Of a stretch of 64,000 bases of DNA, positions 47,223 to 59,837 are shown piece after piece (the stretch's first letter is position 1; the number at the start of each line of letters is the position of its first letter). Where the stretch lies: the NCBI RefSeq assembly GCF_902686445.1, contig NC_062232.1, positions 12,941,105-13,005,104 of the forward strand. The letters are read 5' to 3'. The position numbers were made by a program, and so were the translations under genes. This stretch comes from Sciurus carolinensis. Lineage: Eukaryota > Chordata > Mammalia > Rodentia > Sciuridae. The notes beneath the pieces were generated by a model. It ran no database searches, was not told the origin of the DNA, and saw nothing but the letters and a program-made list of their open reading frames with translations.

Positions 47223-49084
47223 CCTTGGTTTTATTATTTGAAAAATGAGAAGAATAGATTAGAACTTGGTAAGGTGCACTCATTTAAAATGCCATGATTT
47301 CCCCTTCACCTGATCTATTGTGTTGACCACCCAACCGTGTGCATTGTGGTTAGGTTTAATGTAGTAGGTTCTGTCAGTTCTCCACTGACTTCCCCTCAGA
47401 ACTTACCTTTCTAGTACATGATGAGGGCATCCTACCTCAAGTACCTGCAGCTCTTTCTCTTTGGGTATTCTCTCAGGCTTTGGAAAGGAAGGTCAATGAT
47501 GCCTCCAGGAATAGCACTCAACTAGTGATGGATGAAAGCTGGAGGGTAAATACCCCAGGTAGCATAGTCTAAGGAATATTATACACAGATTCTCCAAACT
47601 CCTCAGCAGGATTGAGGCCCAGGCACTCACAATGGTACTTTGTACAATAAAAGAGTACTCTTCCCTTTATTGGCTTCTTTCCTTTCCCTGTCTTACTTCT
47701 CCTTCTCCCTGGGATCACCTCCTAAATAAATCACTGCACTGCCATCATCTTCTCAGGATCTACATATAGATGAACTCTACTCCAAATAGGGAATTACTAG
47801 CCCTACAGGTTGATGTTGTTTAAGGGCACTATCCCAGGAGTCTTTGAATGACTTCTGTTTTATCAACCATCAGGATCTATGGCATATTGACATACGAGTA
47901 GATGCTTAATGGCATTTTGAGTTTGTCTTATCCCATAGAACTGTAGACATAACTACTTGACACTATTTCCTTGCCCTCCCAAACACACTACCTCACATGA
48001 ATTGGCACTTTCAGCTACATTTTGTTTGCATTAATGACTTCTATTTTAATACTAGTTTCCAATCTCAGTTTTCATCAGAATGAGCTCCTGGTTTCATTTT
48101 CTCCTAATTGCAATAAGATGCCCCAAGACATCTTAGGCATGATGGGTCCCGGGTTGGTGTAAATTGTTTGCTGCTGTTGAAGACACTCTGGGAGGGAACC
48201 TTCCGGAATCTGACAGGAAGTTGTTCCAGATGTCAGAAATGTAGTGCCAAAAAAATTAAAATAAGCTCAAGTTACTAAACTAATGAATCTAGTATTTCAG
48301 AAATCAGAGAGACAAAAGGAGGAGCAAAATGTGAAATATGTGGAAATAGTCCAAAGATTCAGCAAATACATGATTTAGGAGTATTCTGAAAGCTAGAAGA
48401 TGAATTCTGTACATTGAAGAAATCATTTTCCCGTACCATATCAGACTAACAACTATTAATCCCACCCCTATCACCAAGGAAGTCTAGAGAGAACAACCAA
48501 GGAAAAGATGAGCATTTTCAGACCCATATCTTGGCAGTGCAAGGTGATGAGAACTCGTATTCAGTAGCTTCTTTAGGAGGCTTACCCAGGATCTAGCTAT
48601 AGGGCTGGCATATAAAACACACTGCATTAATAATTAATCCAATGTGCTGAAACAGTGTGAGAACCAGAAGAGTATTTTTGGCATACTCTCATGAGGTTGG
48701 ACTCTGTGCTAGACCCCCAGGAATTGGAATTGGTTGTAGACTTGAGCTCTGTTCTGAAACTGTTTCTAACTAAAATAGTGGAGACAAGGCAGATAATAAA
48801 CCAATTCAAATATACAAATATGATCATCAAGTTTCTTTCACCAAATGGTTGAAGTCTGGCATGTGTCTAGCACTGCCTCCCACCCCTGGATTCTCCAATA
48901 ATTCCATGAACATGAATTGTATATCATTCCAACACTCATAAGTTCTTTAGAGTTAGAAATTATATTTTTATTCATGTGTTTAATCATTCATTCACTCACA
49001 CATTTGTTGAACAAATTTACTGAGTGCTTACTATGAGTCACGAGGGATGGAAGGGAATGTGAGTGAAGTACAACATGGAACAAA
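47223..49084. other. Unassigned non-coding DNA
   Basis: About 1.9 kb with no gene or named repeat that I can support. Confidence 0.45.
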
Positions 49085-49195
49085 AGCTGTCTCAAACCCT
49101 CCAGTAGCTTTCCATCTCTCTCAGAATACAAGTCCAAGTCATTACAATCATCTATAAGATCCGTCCTGATTGCAAAATCCTTTACAAACTTCTGG
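49085..49195 (+). repeat. L2 LINE fragment
   Basis: CCTCCAGTAGCTTTCCATCTC, GAATACAAGTCCAAGTCATTAC and CTATAAGATCCGTCCTGA match the internal L2 3' region. Confidence 0.6.
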
Positions 49196-50122
49196 TATCT
49201 TGATATTTGTAGTGTCTGCAGGTAGGGAAGGCTGCTGTATCAGATGACTAGTTTCATTCAGTTAATTATGTTTATTTAATTAGTTTATTCATGCATTCAG
49301 TTATTCAACACACATTTATTGATTATTACCTCTGCATCAGGAACTGTGATGAGCACTGTGTTATTGGTGAAAAATGATGTTTAGCAATTCTCATGAACTT
49401 TATAGGCAAGAACTCAAGCAATAAACAGGTTGGCGAATATAAGTAATAGCACATTGCGATAAACTCTCTGAAGAAAAACAAGGCATAGGGAAAATAATAA
49501 TGGGAAAACCTGATTTATATTGAAAGAGAAGACCTCTCTAGGGGAAATAATATTTAAATTGAGGCCTTAAAGAGGGAGATTAGTCAACTGATACCCTTTG
49601 CTCTATCTTTGACTTGGGACATATCCTTCTTCAAGCATCCTTGTGATTTACTCTGCCCTCAGGAAAACAAGTATGTGGAAGGGGGTGGTTAAAATATAAG
49701 GAAGGTCTGTGAAGACACAACCACTTCTACATACAAGAGTTCTGGGAGAAGTTAAAGAATGATCATATGAGGATATCTACTGAAGACATGCACACATGCA
49801 CATATGCACACATACCCTCAATCTTGGGCACGTTTTGATGGCAAGAAGTAGGTAAGATCTACTACTATTTCTCTTTAGGATGAAATGTGAAATTTTGTCT
49901 TTACTTTCTTTCTTAGTTCCCTAGGATTTCATCCCAGAAAACCCTGACCTCTGTTCTATATACATGGCTTAGAACTAGAAGGCTCTCCCACTTGTTAGCT
50001 GAACTTGAAGTATTTGAAGTTGTACTTTCTTTGTCTTTACTATGGGAATACCATAATTGCACATGTTTTATGCAAAGGTTTTAGAAAATATGATACACTA
50101 TAGAAATACTCTAAAAGTTTAA
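49196..50122. other. Unassigned non-coding DNA
   Basis: It contains weak repeat echoes (ACACATTTATTGATTATTACC near 49310), but nothing I can name. Confidence 0.35.
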
Positions 50123-50355
50123 ATGCTTTTAGTTTTTAGAGCAGTTTAAGTTTCAAAGCAATATTGAATGGAAAGTACCAAGATTTCCCACACATACTCC
50201 CACGCATACATAGCCTCCCTGACTGTCAACATCCTCCATCAGAGTGGTAAATTTATTGGAATTGATGAATCTACATTGATTCATCACTGTCATCTAAAGT
50301 CCACAGTTTATATTAATGCTCACTGTTTGCGTTATACATTCTATGGGCTTTGAGT
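50123..50355 (-). repeat. Ancient L1 (L1M-type) 3'-UTR fragment, minus strand
   Basis: TTTTAGAGCAGTTTAAGTTTC, ACCAAGATTTCCCACACATAC, CATCCTCCATCAGAGTGGTAAA and TACATTCTATGGGCTTTGAG are characteristic antisense L1M text. Confidence 0.75.
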
Positions 50356-51013
50356 CTTATAAAAATATAGTAGTAACAATTGTGCTGCTTATTTTTCACA
50401 CACAACCCTTCCAAGATGCATTCTCTACCTCTTCTGCCCTGGTCTGTGCCAGGAATGATAGACCTTATCACCCAGACTCCCCCACCAGCTGACTTCTGGG
50501 AAGGACCAGCAGGTAATGAGAAGGAAGAAAGACAGAGGTTAGGGTATTTCTTCAAGGACCCCTCTCTGCTTCAGCACTCCATTTCTGGTGATATCTGGGT
50601 CCCTCCATAACCACAGATATTGATAGGTGACCCTTTTTCCATGGCTCAAACTCACTGGGATCCAATGAAACTCTTCCCTTTTCTCCTCTAGCATAGGAGT
50701 AGTTACAGTTTCTTATCATGGTCTCTTGGTGCTTAGCATCTCTTGTTGGTTCCCTTAACCTGTCCACAAAGTAATCCCTTCATTTGCGTGAAATCTGATT
50801 GAATTTGAACCATGTGGCCTGAGTTCTGTTTCTTGTTGGATCCCTGATTCATAGAAGAATAACAACAGCAGCTGTAATAACCCAATGATAACTTTGGTGA
50901 GTGCTTACAATGTTCCAAGTACTATACTAATCCCTTCAAAAGCATTGGCTGAATTAAAAGAAGTTTCAATGAAGGTACAATTATGACTTTCATATAGATG
51001 TAAAATGAACACA
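50356..51013. other. Unassigned DNA with a small MIR-like piece
   Basis: GTGAGTGCTTACAATGTTCCAAG at 50897-50920 resembles MIR. The rest is unrecognised. Confidence 0.4.
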
Positions 51014-51458
51014 TGTTGACAAAAACTTTTTCCCTGACCAAACTTTAGATAGGTTTTTCTGAGTCCTCTTTTCAACTAGGTCTAGTTCTTGGGCCTTATC
51101 TTCAACTTTCTGAGTCAAGTTTTAACAAGAATCCTGTTGTCAATTTAATGAGAATTCCCTCACCCTTGATATATGACTACCCTCTGTATCTAATAAGATT
51201 CCTTATCTTCCCCTATTGCTATCTGATCATTCCAAGTCTGTCTTCAGCAAGAATACTGTCAAACAGGTTAAGCAAGACTCCCCCTAACTTTCCAATCACT
51301 GTGCTTGTTGGTTATAAATCCTAAGTTGTTTTTGCTGTATTTGGAATTGAGTCTGACCTCTCTCCCTATCATGATAGTTTTGACACCTGTTCCAGTAGTC
51401 CTGAATCATGTCTTCCTTATCATTTTAGTGTCAGAGTAATTTTTATTTTACAGTTATT
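51014..51458 (+). mobile_element. Unclassified LTR, copy 1
   Basis: It begins TGTTGACAAAAAC and shares a clear order of motifs with 62.5-62.9 kb: TTGGTTATAAATCCTAAG, GCTGTATTTGGAATTGAG, TTTTGACACCTGTTCCAGTAG and TAGTGTCAGAGTAA. A TATAAAT lies near 51313. The AATAAA seen in copy 2 is AATCAT here. The layout suits an LTR, but no TSD is evident and the family is unknown to me. Confidence 0.5.
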
Positions 51459-52918
51459 TTGGCCATGACTTGGACAGGATTAGATCCATCAATGGATGTC
51501 TAGGCTTCTCACTGGGACTCTAGGTATACACCTTACACCTTTTTTTTCTTTTACTCATGACTGATTGATTAGGGATGCATTGGTAGATCTGACTCCTGAG
51601 CCAATGCTCTGAATGACACTACACTGTAGCACTTGAGAACTTGAGAACAGATTTTTATTCTCAAGATTATACATGTAATTTCTGAGGCTAGATTAGAGTC
51701 TTAGTCTTGTTTATTAAAAAAGTACATCCCGGGATGGAAGTTTTTCCTGTCTTCTTACTTCTCGTGGGCATTTATTCCATGATTCTTGGACTGAAAGTTC
51801 TTCTTCCCAGTTCTTGTTTAATGTGGGGATTTATTGCATGACTTCTGGGTCAGATATTTTTCCTGGTTCTTTGTGAGACCTCTTTGATCTGCTTATTAGG
51901 TCCTGCTTCTCTCACAGGTACTTCTCAGTCAACTGAAATTTCTCTTCTCAAAATCCTTGCCAACTCTGTGTTCTACATCTGTGGTACTAACTCTGTCTTC
52001 TTCCTTTCTTGTTGGGCTGATATTACTAAGGATAATTGGGCAGTTTAATGGCTTCCCTAGATTAGCTCCTCTAAGACCCTTCCCTTCCCATCACCTATGC
52101 TTCTCCTTCCTCCTTATACTACCTTTGATCCTCTTTCCAGTTCCCTTGAGTCTTTTCATATGTCAATTTTCAAACCATATCTCTTCCATTTCTTTGTTCA
52201 TCCCTTGCCAGAATATTCCTTTCCTATTCCAGTCCCTCAACTCCCAATTAGCACTTGAACTTTAGACCTCCTTCCCCCAATGGGGGCTCTCAAAGGACTC
52301 AAAGACTCCCAATAATAACTAAAAATAAAAAAGGGCTAATTAGAAGCAGACTGGGTATTTTATCAACTCTTATGGAGTTTAGAAATACCTAGATATCCAT
52401 TTGGTAGTTCCAAAATGTCCTTGCCCATATTTTAGTTCACAACCTTCATAATATTCCATATCAGGGGAAAAAAACTAAAAAAATCTCTGCAAATATTGGT
52501 CAAAATAATTAACCTTCATATTGAACAGGTAACCTTAAATTTTTCCATCTGTCAGAAACACAATTTGGATAAAAATATAAAGTGGAGCAAAGACAAGAGA
52601 CAAGTATTTTATAAAATACAATGAGTTTACTATTACTGTGTTTACCTGATGCATGGTTAAAATTTTGGAATGGAAGCTATAATATTACTAGTTGTTTCTG
52701 TTTGCATGTTTATATATGCATATAAATGTTATGAATCTATGATAGTTTTCCATCTCCAGGTGGTATTACCAAATTATTAAAATCTCAGGAAGAAATACTA
52801 TTCAAATTGGCCTGCATATAAATAAGCACGTAATGTAAATTAAATATTCTGAAAATTCCCAGAAATATAAAAACTAACTCAAATTTTTTTGAGTTCAAAT
52901 AATTTAGGTAAATCTTTG
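51459..52918. other. Unassigned DNA with an imperfect 65-bp duplication
   Basis: Segments at about 51752-51815 and 51816-51880 resemble each other (TGGGCATTTATTCCATGATTC against TGGGGATTTATTGCATGACTT). A 102-codon Leu/Ser/Phe-rich frame at 51957-52265 has no known domain. It could belong to an ERV interior next to the LTR, but that is not shown. Confidence 0.35.
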
Positions 52919-52923
52919 GCAAG
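52919..52923. repeat. 5-bp target-site duplication, left copy
   Basis: GCAAG, identical to 53363-53367. Confidence 0.85.
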
Positions 52924-53362
52924 TGTTATGGTTTGGATGGGAGGTGTCCCAAAAAGCCTCATGTGTGAGACAATGCAAGAAGGTTCAGAGGAGAAATGAT
53001 TGGGTTTTGAAAGTCTTAACCCAATCAGTGAATTAATCCCTGGTGGGATTAACTGAATGGTAACTGGAGGCAGGTGGGGTGTGGCTGGAGGAGGTAGGCA
53101 CTAGGTGCCTGTCTATGGGGTATATATTTTGTATTTTGTGAGTGGAGTCTCTCCCTGCTTCCTGATCACCATGATGTGAGCTGCTTCCCTCTGCTACACT
53201 CTCCTGCTATGATGCTCAGCCTCACCTTGAACCCCAAGGAATGGAGCGGGCCTTCTTTGGAATAAGACCTCTGAAACCATGAGCCCTAAATAAACTTTTC
53301 CTCCTCTACAGTTGTGATGGTTGGGTCAATTAGTCACAGCAATGAAAAAGTTAACTAAAACA
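52924..53362 (+). mobile_element. MaLR-like solo LTR with perfect TSD
   Basis: 439 bp from TGTTATGGTTTGGATGGG to TTAACTAAAACA, with TATATAT at 53121-53127 and AATAAA at 53289-53294. The GCAAG duplication on both sides, with no internal ERV sequence, marks a solo LTR made by LTR-LTR recombination or a lone insertion. It is closely related to 13160-13592. Confidence 0.9.
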
Positions 53363-53367
53363 GCAAG
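53363..53367. repeat. 5-bp target-site duplication, right copy
   Basis: GCAAG, identical to 52919-52923. Confidence 0.85.
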
Positions 53368-54979
53368 TAAGGCTGGTGTGACATTATTGGTTTACTAAAA
53401 GAAGGTATGTCTTCTGAGTTATCAGTACTAGGTGTAATATGAACATACATTTTTTATACTTGAATTTATTAGTCAAATAAGGTAATATATCTATTAGATA
53501 TTTAAGATTATAAAAGTAAAAATTCAAGGTATGAACAAATGTACAAGTAAAACTGCAGTAAAAATGAATTTTTGTTATCCCTTTACTTTGTGTATGTCAA
53601 GTGCAGCAATGAAACAAAAAAATCTATTTTTTTAGGTTTTTGTTTTTGCTACTTGCCTAATGCACATGTGCAAAAAAATAGTTAACAGGGAAATAACTTG
53701 AGATGATGGCTAGTTCTGTTTAATGTCTTATGAAATTTTAATGAACAACCCAAACATAATTGTTAAATTACATGTATTAAGTTGATGTAAGTGGAATAAA
53801 AGTTTAATAATAAGGACAAATGGAAATTGTATGCAAAATATGCAAAGTATATAGGACATGTTTTTGCTAAGGGAAAAAGTAACTTTTTTCCATGAGTTAG
53901 AAAATATATGACAGAAACTGAATGAATATAAAAAGTTGTAGAAAGAGAGTGATGTTAGCATGTTGAAGGAATAAGTGTTCCTAGCCTTTATAGCCCCACA
54001 GAAACATCAATTCAATGATCATCCACAGAATGAACTGATTTTATGAAAGGTCCAGAGTCCAGTTGACATATTCCAGCACCCTAGTGGAACACAGAATCAA
54101 AGAACAGCCACAATGAAAGGGAAAATAAGAAATTTCACTTTAATTGCATCACCTCTCCCCCAAACTGACATAGCTCAGGGTCAAGGAAGACCCTCTTGGC
54201 TATGATTTTTCCCACGGAGGAAGGAGCATGTACTGAACATCTAACCTCCCCAGTCCTTGAGGGTGTTGCCAAAGAGATCCACTTCTCTCTCTTCCCCACC
54301 CAGAACACTAAGGGAATTTGCATGACTAGATTGCCTGTGGGTACCTAAAAACAAAGTAAAGGGACAGATGCTCACAGCAACTGACATGTAGATCTCAACA
54401 GTTAGCTTACAGACTCTTCCAGTAAGCTTGTGAATCCCACAGTCCAGCACACCCATCGACCCTTGCAGTGGCTAGCACACAGACCCCAGCAGCTGGCTAA
54501 TTCATGCCTCACAGATGGCTTTGGCATGCCCCTGCAGGTGGTTTCCCTTGTGTTCCTATAGTTGGCACACAGACCTCAGCAGCTGGCATGGATCTAATAA
54601 GTCATCTAAATTTTGCAGAATTGATAGAAGTTACACAATCTTGAGACAGTTCCTTCAGGAAAGAAAGAGAAAAAAATGGAGCTTACGCCAATAATTCCAA
54701 CATCTTGGTGCACTGCCCCACAAAAAAGAGGTGGATGGTTCTCAGTTCTCAGCACAGCTATGTGGGATAGGAGAAGATACAGTCCTAAGACATCTCCTTT
54801 GGGAGAAATGAAAAGTAGAACTTGTACCCAATGCTTTGTTATACTGTCCTCAGTAAAAGGAATGGACAACTCTCAGAACCATGGTTCTTTAGAATTGAGA
54901 GAATATTTGCAATTCTAAGACTTTTCCCATAGGAGGGATCAAGAAGAGTGGAATGAATGTGGGTGCACAGTTTTGAAAG
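53368..54979. other. Unassigned DNA, later part possibly L1M 5' UTR
   Basis: 53.4-54.1 kb is AT-rich and featureless. From about 54.3 kb there are repeated CACACAGACC and CAGCAGCTGGC strings (54366-54595) that look like an eroded L1 5' UTR leading into the ancient L1 below. No gene is supported. Confidence 0.35.
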
Positions 54980-56253
54980 AGGCCCAGAATTTCTCACTGG
55001 GAGAACTGAAATTTCCCTGCTGAAGATAGTTCATTAAGATTCTAAGAGGTGACTGTTTCTTCAAATGTGCAGACAACAAAAAAAGTCACAAAAGTAACAT
55101 GAAGAATCAGGGAAACATGACATAAACAAAGAATCAAATAAAAATTTAGTAACCAACCACAAAGAAATGGCAATGTACAAATTGCCTACCAAATGATTAA
55201 AAAGAATAATATTAAAGAAGCTCAGTGAGCTATGAAATAACACAGATAGAAAACTAAATGAAGTCAGAAAAACAATACATGAACAAAACAAGAAGTTTAA
55301 TAAAGAGAAAAAATAAAAAAGAACAAACAAATTCTGGGATTGAAGAATAAAATTACTACACTTAAAATTCAATAGAGATCATCAAAAGCACACTTGATGA
55401 GCCAAAGAAAGAGTCAATAAACCTGAAGAAATAAAAAGATCATGAAGGACTATTATGAATAATTCTGTGCCAACAAACTGGACAATCTAGAAGAAATGGA
55501 TACATTTCTAGAAATGTACAACCTGACAAGACTAAATCTAGAAAAGTAAAAATCCTGAAAAGATCAATAACAAATAGTGATTGAACCAGAAATTAAAAAA
55601 TAAACTCCTAACAAAGAAAGCACAAGATTTATGGCTTCAGGTGAATCCTACCAAACAGTTGAAGAAGAATTAAAACCAATCCTTAAACTTTTCCAAAAAC
55701 ACAAGAGAAGGAAACCCAAACCATTTCATGAGGTTGGAATCACCCTGAGACAAAAGTCAGAAAGGGACAGCATAAATCACTACAGGTCACCATTTCCAAT
55801 GAACATACATGTGAAAATCCTCAAAAAAAAAAAAACAAACCAAATTTAACATCACATTAGAATAATCATACAGCATGACCAAGTGGGACTTACCCCTCAG
55901 ATGCAAGAATGGTTCAACATGTGCAAATCAATCAATGTGTAAACTACCCCTAACAGAATAAAGGTTAAAATTATATAATAATCTCAATAGATGCAGAAAG
56001 AGCACTTGGAAAAGTTTCATAACCTTTCATAATAAAAGCCCTCAACAAATTAGATATAGAAAGAACATACCACAAGAAAAGCCATATGTGAAACATCACA
56101 CTTGATGGCAAAAAATTGAAAACTTTTCCTCTAAGATCTGGAAGAAAGAAAGGGTGTCCCTAAAACCATTTCTATGTAACATAGTACTGGAAGTCCCAGC
56201 CAGAGCAATCTGGCAGGAAAAAGAAATAAATGACATCCATGTTGGAAAGGAAG
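54980..56253 (+). repeat. Ancient L1 (L1M/HAL1-like), ORF1 to RT remnants
   Basis: 55060-55430 reads as a degenerate ORF1 (AAGAAGCTCAGTGAGCTATG, then GGGATTGAAGAATAAAA). From about 55435 it jumps to ORF2 text, with a 72-codon frame at 55631-55849 (SGESYQTVEEELKPIL) and then [16 protein letters not shown] and DAERAL-like RT remnants. Stops throughout. The ORF1-to-ORF2 jump implies an internal deletion. Confidence 0.75.
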
Positions 56254-57184
56254 AAGTAAGCACTAATCTCCAGGATATATAAAAAACTAAAAAAATGTAA
56301 CACCAAAAAACCAAATAACCTAGTAAATAAATGGGCTAAGGAACTGAGCAGACATTTCACAGAAGATATATAAATGATCAACAAATATATGGGAAAATAC
56401 TCAACATCTCTAGTAATTAGAGAAATGCAAATCAAAACTACTCTAAGATATCATCTCAGTCAGAATGGCAATGATCAAGAATACAAGCAATAGTAAATGT
56501 TGGCAAGGATGTGGGGAAAAGGTACACTTATACATTGAAGGTTGGAGGGCAAATTATTGCAACCACTATGGAAAGTAGCATGGAGATTCTTTAGAAAACT
56601 TGGAATGGAACCACCATTTGACCCAGCTATCCCTCTCCTTGATGCATACTCAAAAGACTTAAAATCTGCATATTACAATGATACAGCCACATCAATGTTT
56701 ATAACAGCTCAATTCACAATAGCTAAACTGTGGAACCAAACTAGATGCCCTTCAACAGATGAATGGATCAAGAAATTGGCATATATACACAATAGAATAT
56801 TAGTCAGTCTTAAAGGAGAATAAAATTATGGCATCTGCAGGTAAATGGATGGAATTGGAGAATACCATGCTAAGCAAAATAAGCCAATCCCAAAGAAACA
56901 AAAACCAAACGTTTTCTCTGATATGTGAATGCTGATCCATAATCGGAGGGGGGGCTGGATGGAGAAACTGTGGATTGGGCAGAGGGGAGGGAAGGGGGTG
57001 GTAAAGATGGTGGAATGAGATTGACATCATTAACCTAAGTACTTGTATGATCACACAAATGGTATGGATTCTACATCATGTGAAACCAGAGAAATGAATA
57101 GTTGTGCTCCATTTGTGTACAATGAATCAAATTGCATTCTGCTGTCATGTATAACTAACTAGAATAAATTAAAAAATTTAAAAA
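56254..57184 (+). mobile_element. Younger sciurid L1 3' end inside the ancient L1
   Basis: From GCACTAATCTCCAGGATATA onward it parallels 31783-32728 of the full-length L1. It covers the ORF2 C-terminus (56542-56823, with [18 protein letters not shown]), the G-rich 3' UTR and the terminus GTGTACAATGAATCAAATTGC with an A-rich tail. In the CX3CX7HX4C region the copy is degraded ([11 protein letters not shown] then IAT). No convincing TSD. Confidence 0.88.
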
Positions 57185-57436
57185 TCAAATTACAAAGAAA
57201 ATTGCATTTCTATATACTAACAATGAACTATCCAAAAAGGAAATTGAGAAAACAATCCTATTTACAATATCATCAAAAAGAATAAAATACTTAGGAATAA
57301 ACTTAACCAGAGAAGTGACAATGAAAACTATGACATTGATAAAAGAATAAAAAAGATACAAGTAAATGAAAAATCATCCAATGTTCATGGATTGGTAGAA
57401 TTAATGTTGTTAAAATGTTCATGCTACCCAAACTTA
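57185..57436 (+). repeat. Ancient L1 resumes (RT to ORF2 centre)
   Basis: AAATTGCATTTCTATATAC, CAATGAACTATCCAAAAAGG, AAATACTTAGGAATAAACTTAACC and GTTGTTAAAATGTTCATGC are old L1 ORF2 text that continues the element left at 56253, with some intervening sequence missing. Confidence 0.75.
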
Positions 57437-57830
57437 TAAGAGCAGAGAACAACATGGTAGTTGCCAGGGACTGGGTGGAGGAGGAAACAGAGAGATATTG
57501 GTCAAAAAGTCCAAAGTTTCAGTCATACATGATGAATAAGTCCTAGATATCTATTGTACAGCATAGTGCCCCTAGTTACCAATACAGTATTGTCCATTTA
57601 AAAATTTGCAAGAAAGTACATCTTAGGTTAAATGCTTTTATCCTATGCAAAATATAATGAAGATGATGGAAGAAAACTTAGATATGGATGGATATGTTTA
57701 TGGCATTGATTATGGTGATGGTTTCATGTGTGCTTACTTATCTCCAAACTCATCAAGTTGTATATATTAAATATGTACAGCCTCTTGTATGTCAATCACA
57801 CTTTAATAAAGTGGTTTTTAAAAATTTTTT
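57437..57830 (+). repeat. Ancient L1 (L1M-type) 3' UTR
   Basis: CAACATGGTAGTTGCCAGGGAC, GGAAACAGAGAGATATTGGTC, ATCTATTGTACAGCATAGTG and CAAACTCATCAAGTTGTATATA are typical L1M 3'-UTR motifs, ending near TTTAATAAAGTGG. Confidence 0.75.
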
Positions 57831-58200
57831 GAATTTTGCAGTAATAAAATTTTTAAAGGAAACAATCTTATCTGACATGGTCAAAATTAGCTAAGATTGA
57901 CTAGATTTATTTATAAGGTTTTTTAAAAAATTAACTAATGTCAAAAGCATAGTGATACAAAATTAGAATTTTATTTTTTCTCTGTTAAAAATGACAAACT
58001 ATTCTTGGATTGCTGGTATGCTATCAGTAAGAGAGTGTAAGAGGATTTTCTTTACCTTTTAAGTAACACTTCTAAATTTTCTTTTTCTTTTAGGTAAAAA
58101 AAAAAGATCTTACATTCCATGATTATATAATTACATCAAAGTGAACCCTAATATCATATATAACTAAAAGGAACTCATTTTAAAAGTTTCTATGCTTTAG
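57831..58200. other. Unassigned AT-rich DNA
   Basis: No gene or repeat recognised. Confidence 0.4.
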
Positions 58201-59837
58201 GTTTTTAACTTTTTATTTGCTCTTTTTAGATATGCATGACAGTAGAGTATATTTTGACCTATTATACATACATATAATATAACTTATTCTAATTAGGATT
58301 CCATTCTTGTGGTTGTACATGATGTGGAGTTTCACTGGTCATGTATTCATATATGAACATAGGAAAGTTATGTCCAATTCATTCCACTGTCTTTTCTATT
58401 CTGATCCCCGTCCTTTCCCTTCATTTCCCTTTATCTAATCCAATAAAATTCTACCTCCCTCCACTCCTTATTGTGTGTTAGCATTCACATATCAGAGAGA
58501 ACATTGGGCCTTTGTGTTTTTGGGATTGGCTTATTTTGCTTAGCATGATAGTCTGCAGTTCCATTTACTGGCAAATGCCATAATTTCACTCTTCTTTATG
58601 ACTGAGTAATATTACATTGTGTATATGTACCACATTTTCTTTATCCATTCATCTGTTGAAGGGAATCTAGGTTCGTTCCATAGCTTTGCTATTGTAAATT
58701 GAGCTGCTATAAACATTGATGTGGCCTTCGTCACTATAGTATGTTGATTTTAATTCCTTTGGGCATATACCAAGGAGTGGGATAACTGGTCAAATAGTGG
58801 TTCCATTTTAAGTTTTCTGAGGAATCTTCATACTGCTCTCCAGAGTGGTTGCACCAATTTGTAGTCCCACCAGCAATGTATAAGTGTACCTTTTCCCCCA
58901 CATCCTCACCAACATTTATTGTTACTTGTGTTCTTGATCATTGCCATTCTGACTAGAGTGAGATGGAATCTCAGTGTAGTTTTAATTTGCATTTCTCTAA
59001 TTGCTAGAGATGTTGAGCATTTTTTCATATATTTTTGACCATTCATATTTCTTCTTCTGTGAAGTACCTGTTCAATTCGTTGGCCCATTTATTGACTGGG
59101 TTTATTTGTATTTTTTTGTGTTAAGTTTTTTGAGTTCTTTGGATATCCTAGAGATTAATGCTCTATCTGAGGTGTGGGTGGCAAAGATTTTCTCCCATTC
59201 TGTAGGCTCTCTCTTCATGGCCTTGATTGTTTCCTTTGCTTAAGCAAAGAAGCTTTTTAGTTTGATACCATCCCATTTATTAATTCTTAATTTTACTTAT
59301 TGCACTTTAGGAGTCTTGTTGAGGAAGTCAGTTCATAAGCTGACATGGTGGAAAGTTGGACTTACTTTTTCTTCTAGTAGGCACAGTGTCTCTGGTCTAA
59401 TGCCTAGGTCATTGACCCACTTAGAGTTGATTTTTGTGCAGGGTGAGAGATAGGGGTTCAATTTCATTCTACTACATATGGATTTCCAGTTTTTCCGGCA
59501 CCATTTGTTGAAGAGACTCTCTTTTCTCCAATATAAGTTTATGGAGCCTTTGTTTAGCATGAGATAACTGTATATATGTGGGTTAGTCTCTGTGTCTTCT
59601 GTTCCATTGGTCTTCACGTCTGTTTTGGTGCCAATACCATATTGATTTTGTTAGTATAGCTCTGTAGTAGAATTTAAGATCTGGTATTGTGATGACTTCT
59701 GCTTCACTTTCTCACTGAGGATTGCTTTCACTATTCTGGATCTCTTATTTTTCCAAATGAATTTCATGACTGCTTTTTCTATTTCTATGAAGAATGTCAT
59801 TGGAATTTTAATAGGAATTGCATTAAATCTGTATATG
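58201..59837 (-). mobile_element. 5'-truncated sciurid L1, minus strand
   Basis: The left edge is T-rich and then the L1 3' terminus in reverse (AGATATGCATGACAGTAGAG). The minus strand encodes ORF2 C-terminal pieces at 59333-59617 ([19 protein letters not shown]) and 58906-59088 ([19 protein letters not shown]). Similarity to the full-length L1 ends at about 59837, opposite 31124. TATGCTTTAGGTT and TATGTTTTATATT flank it as a possible decayed TSD. Confidence 0.92.
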
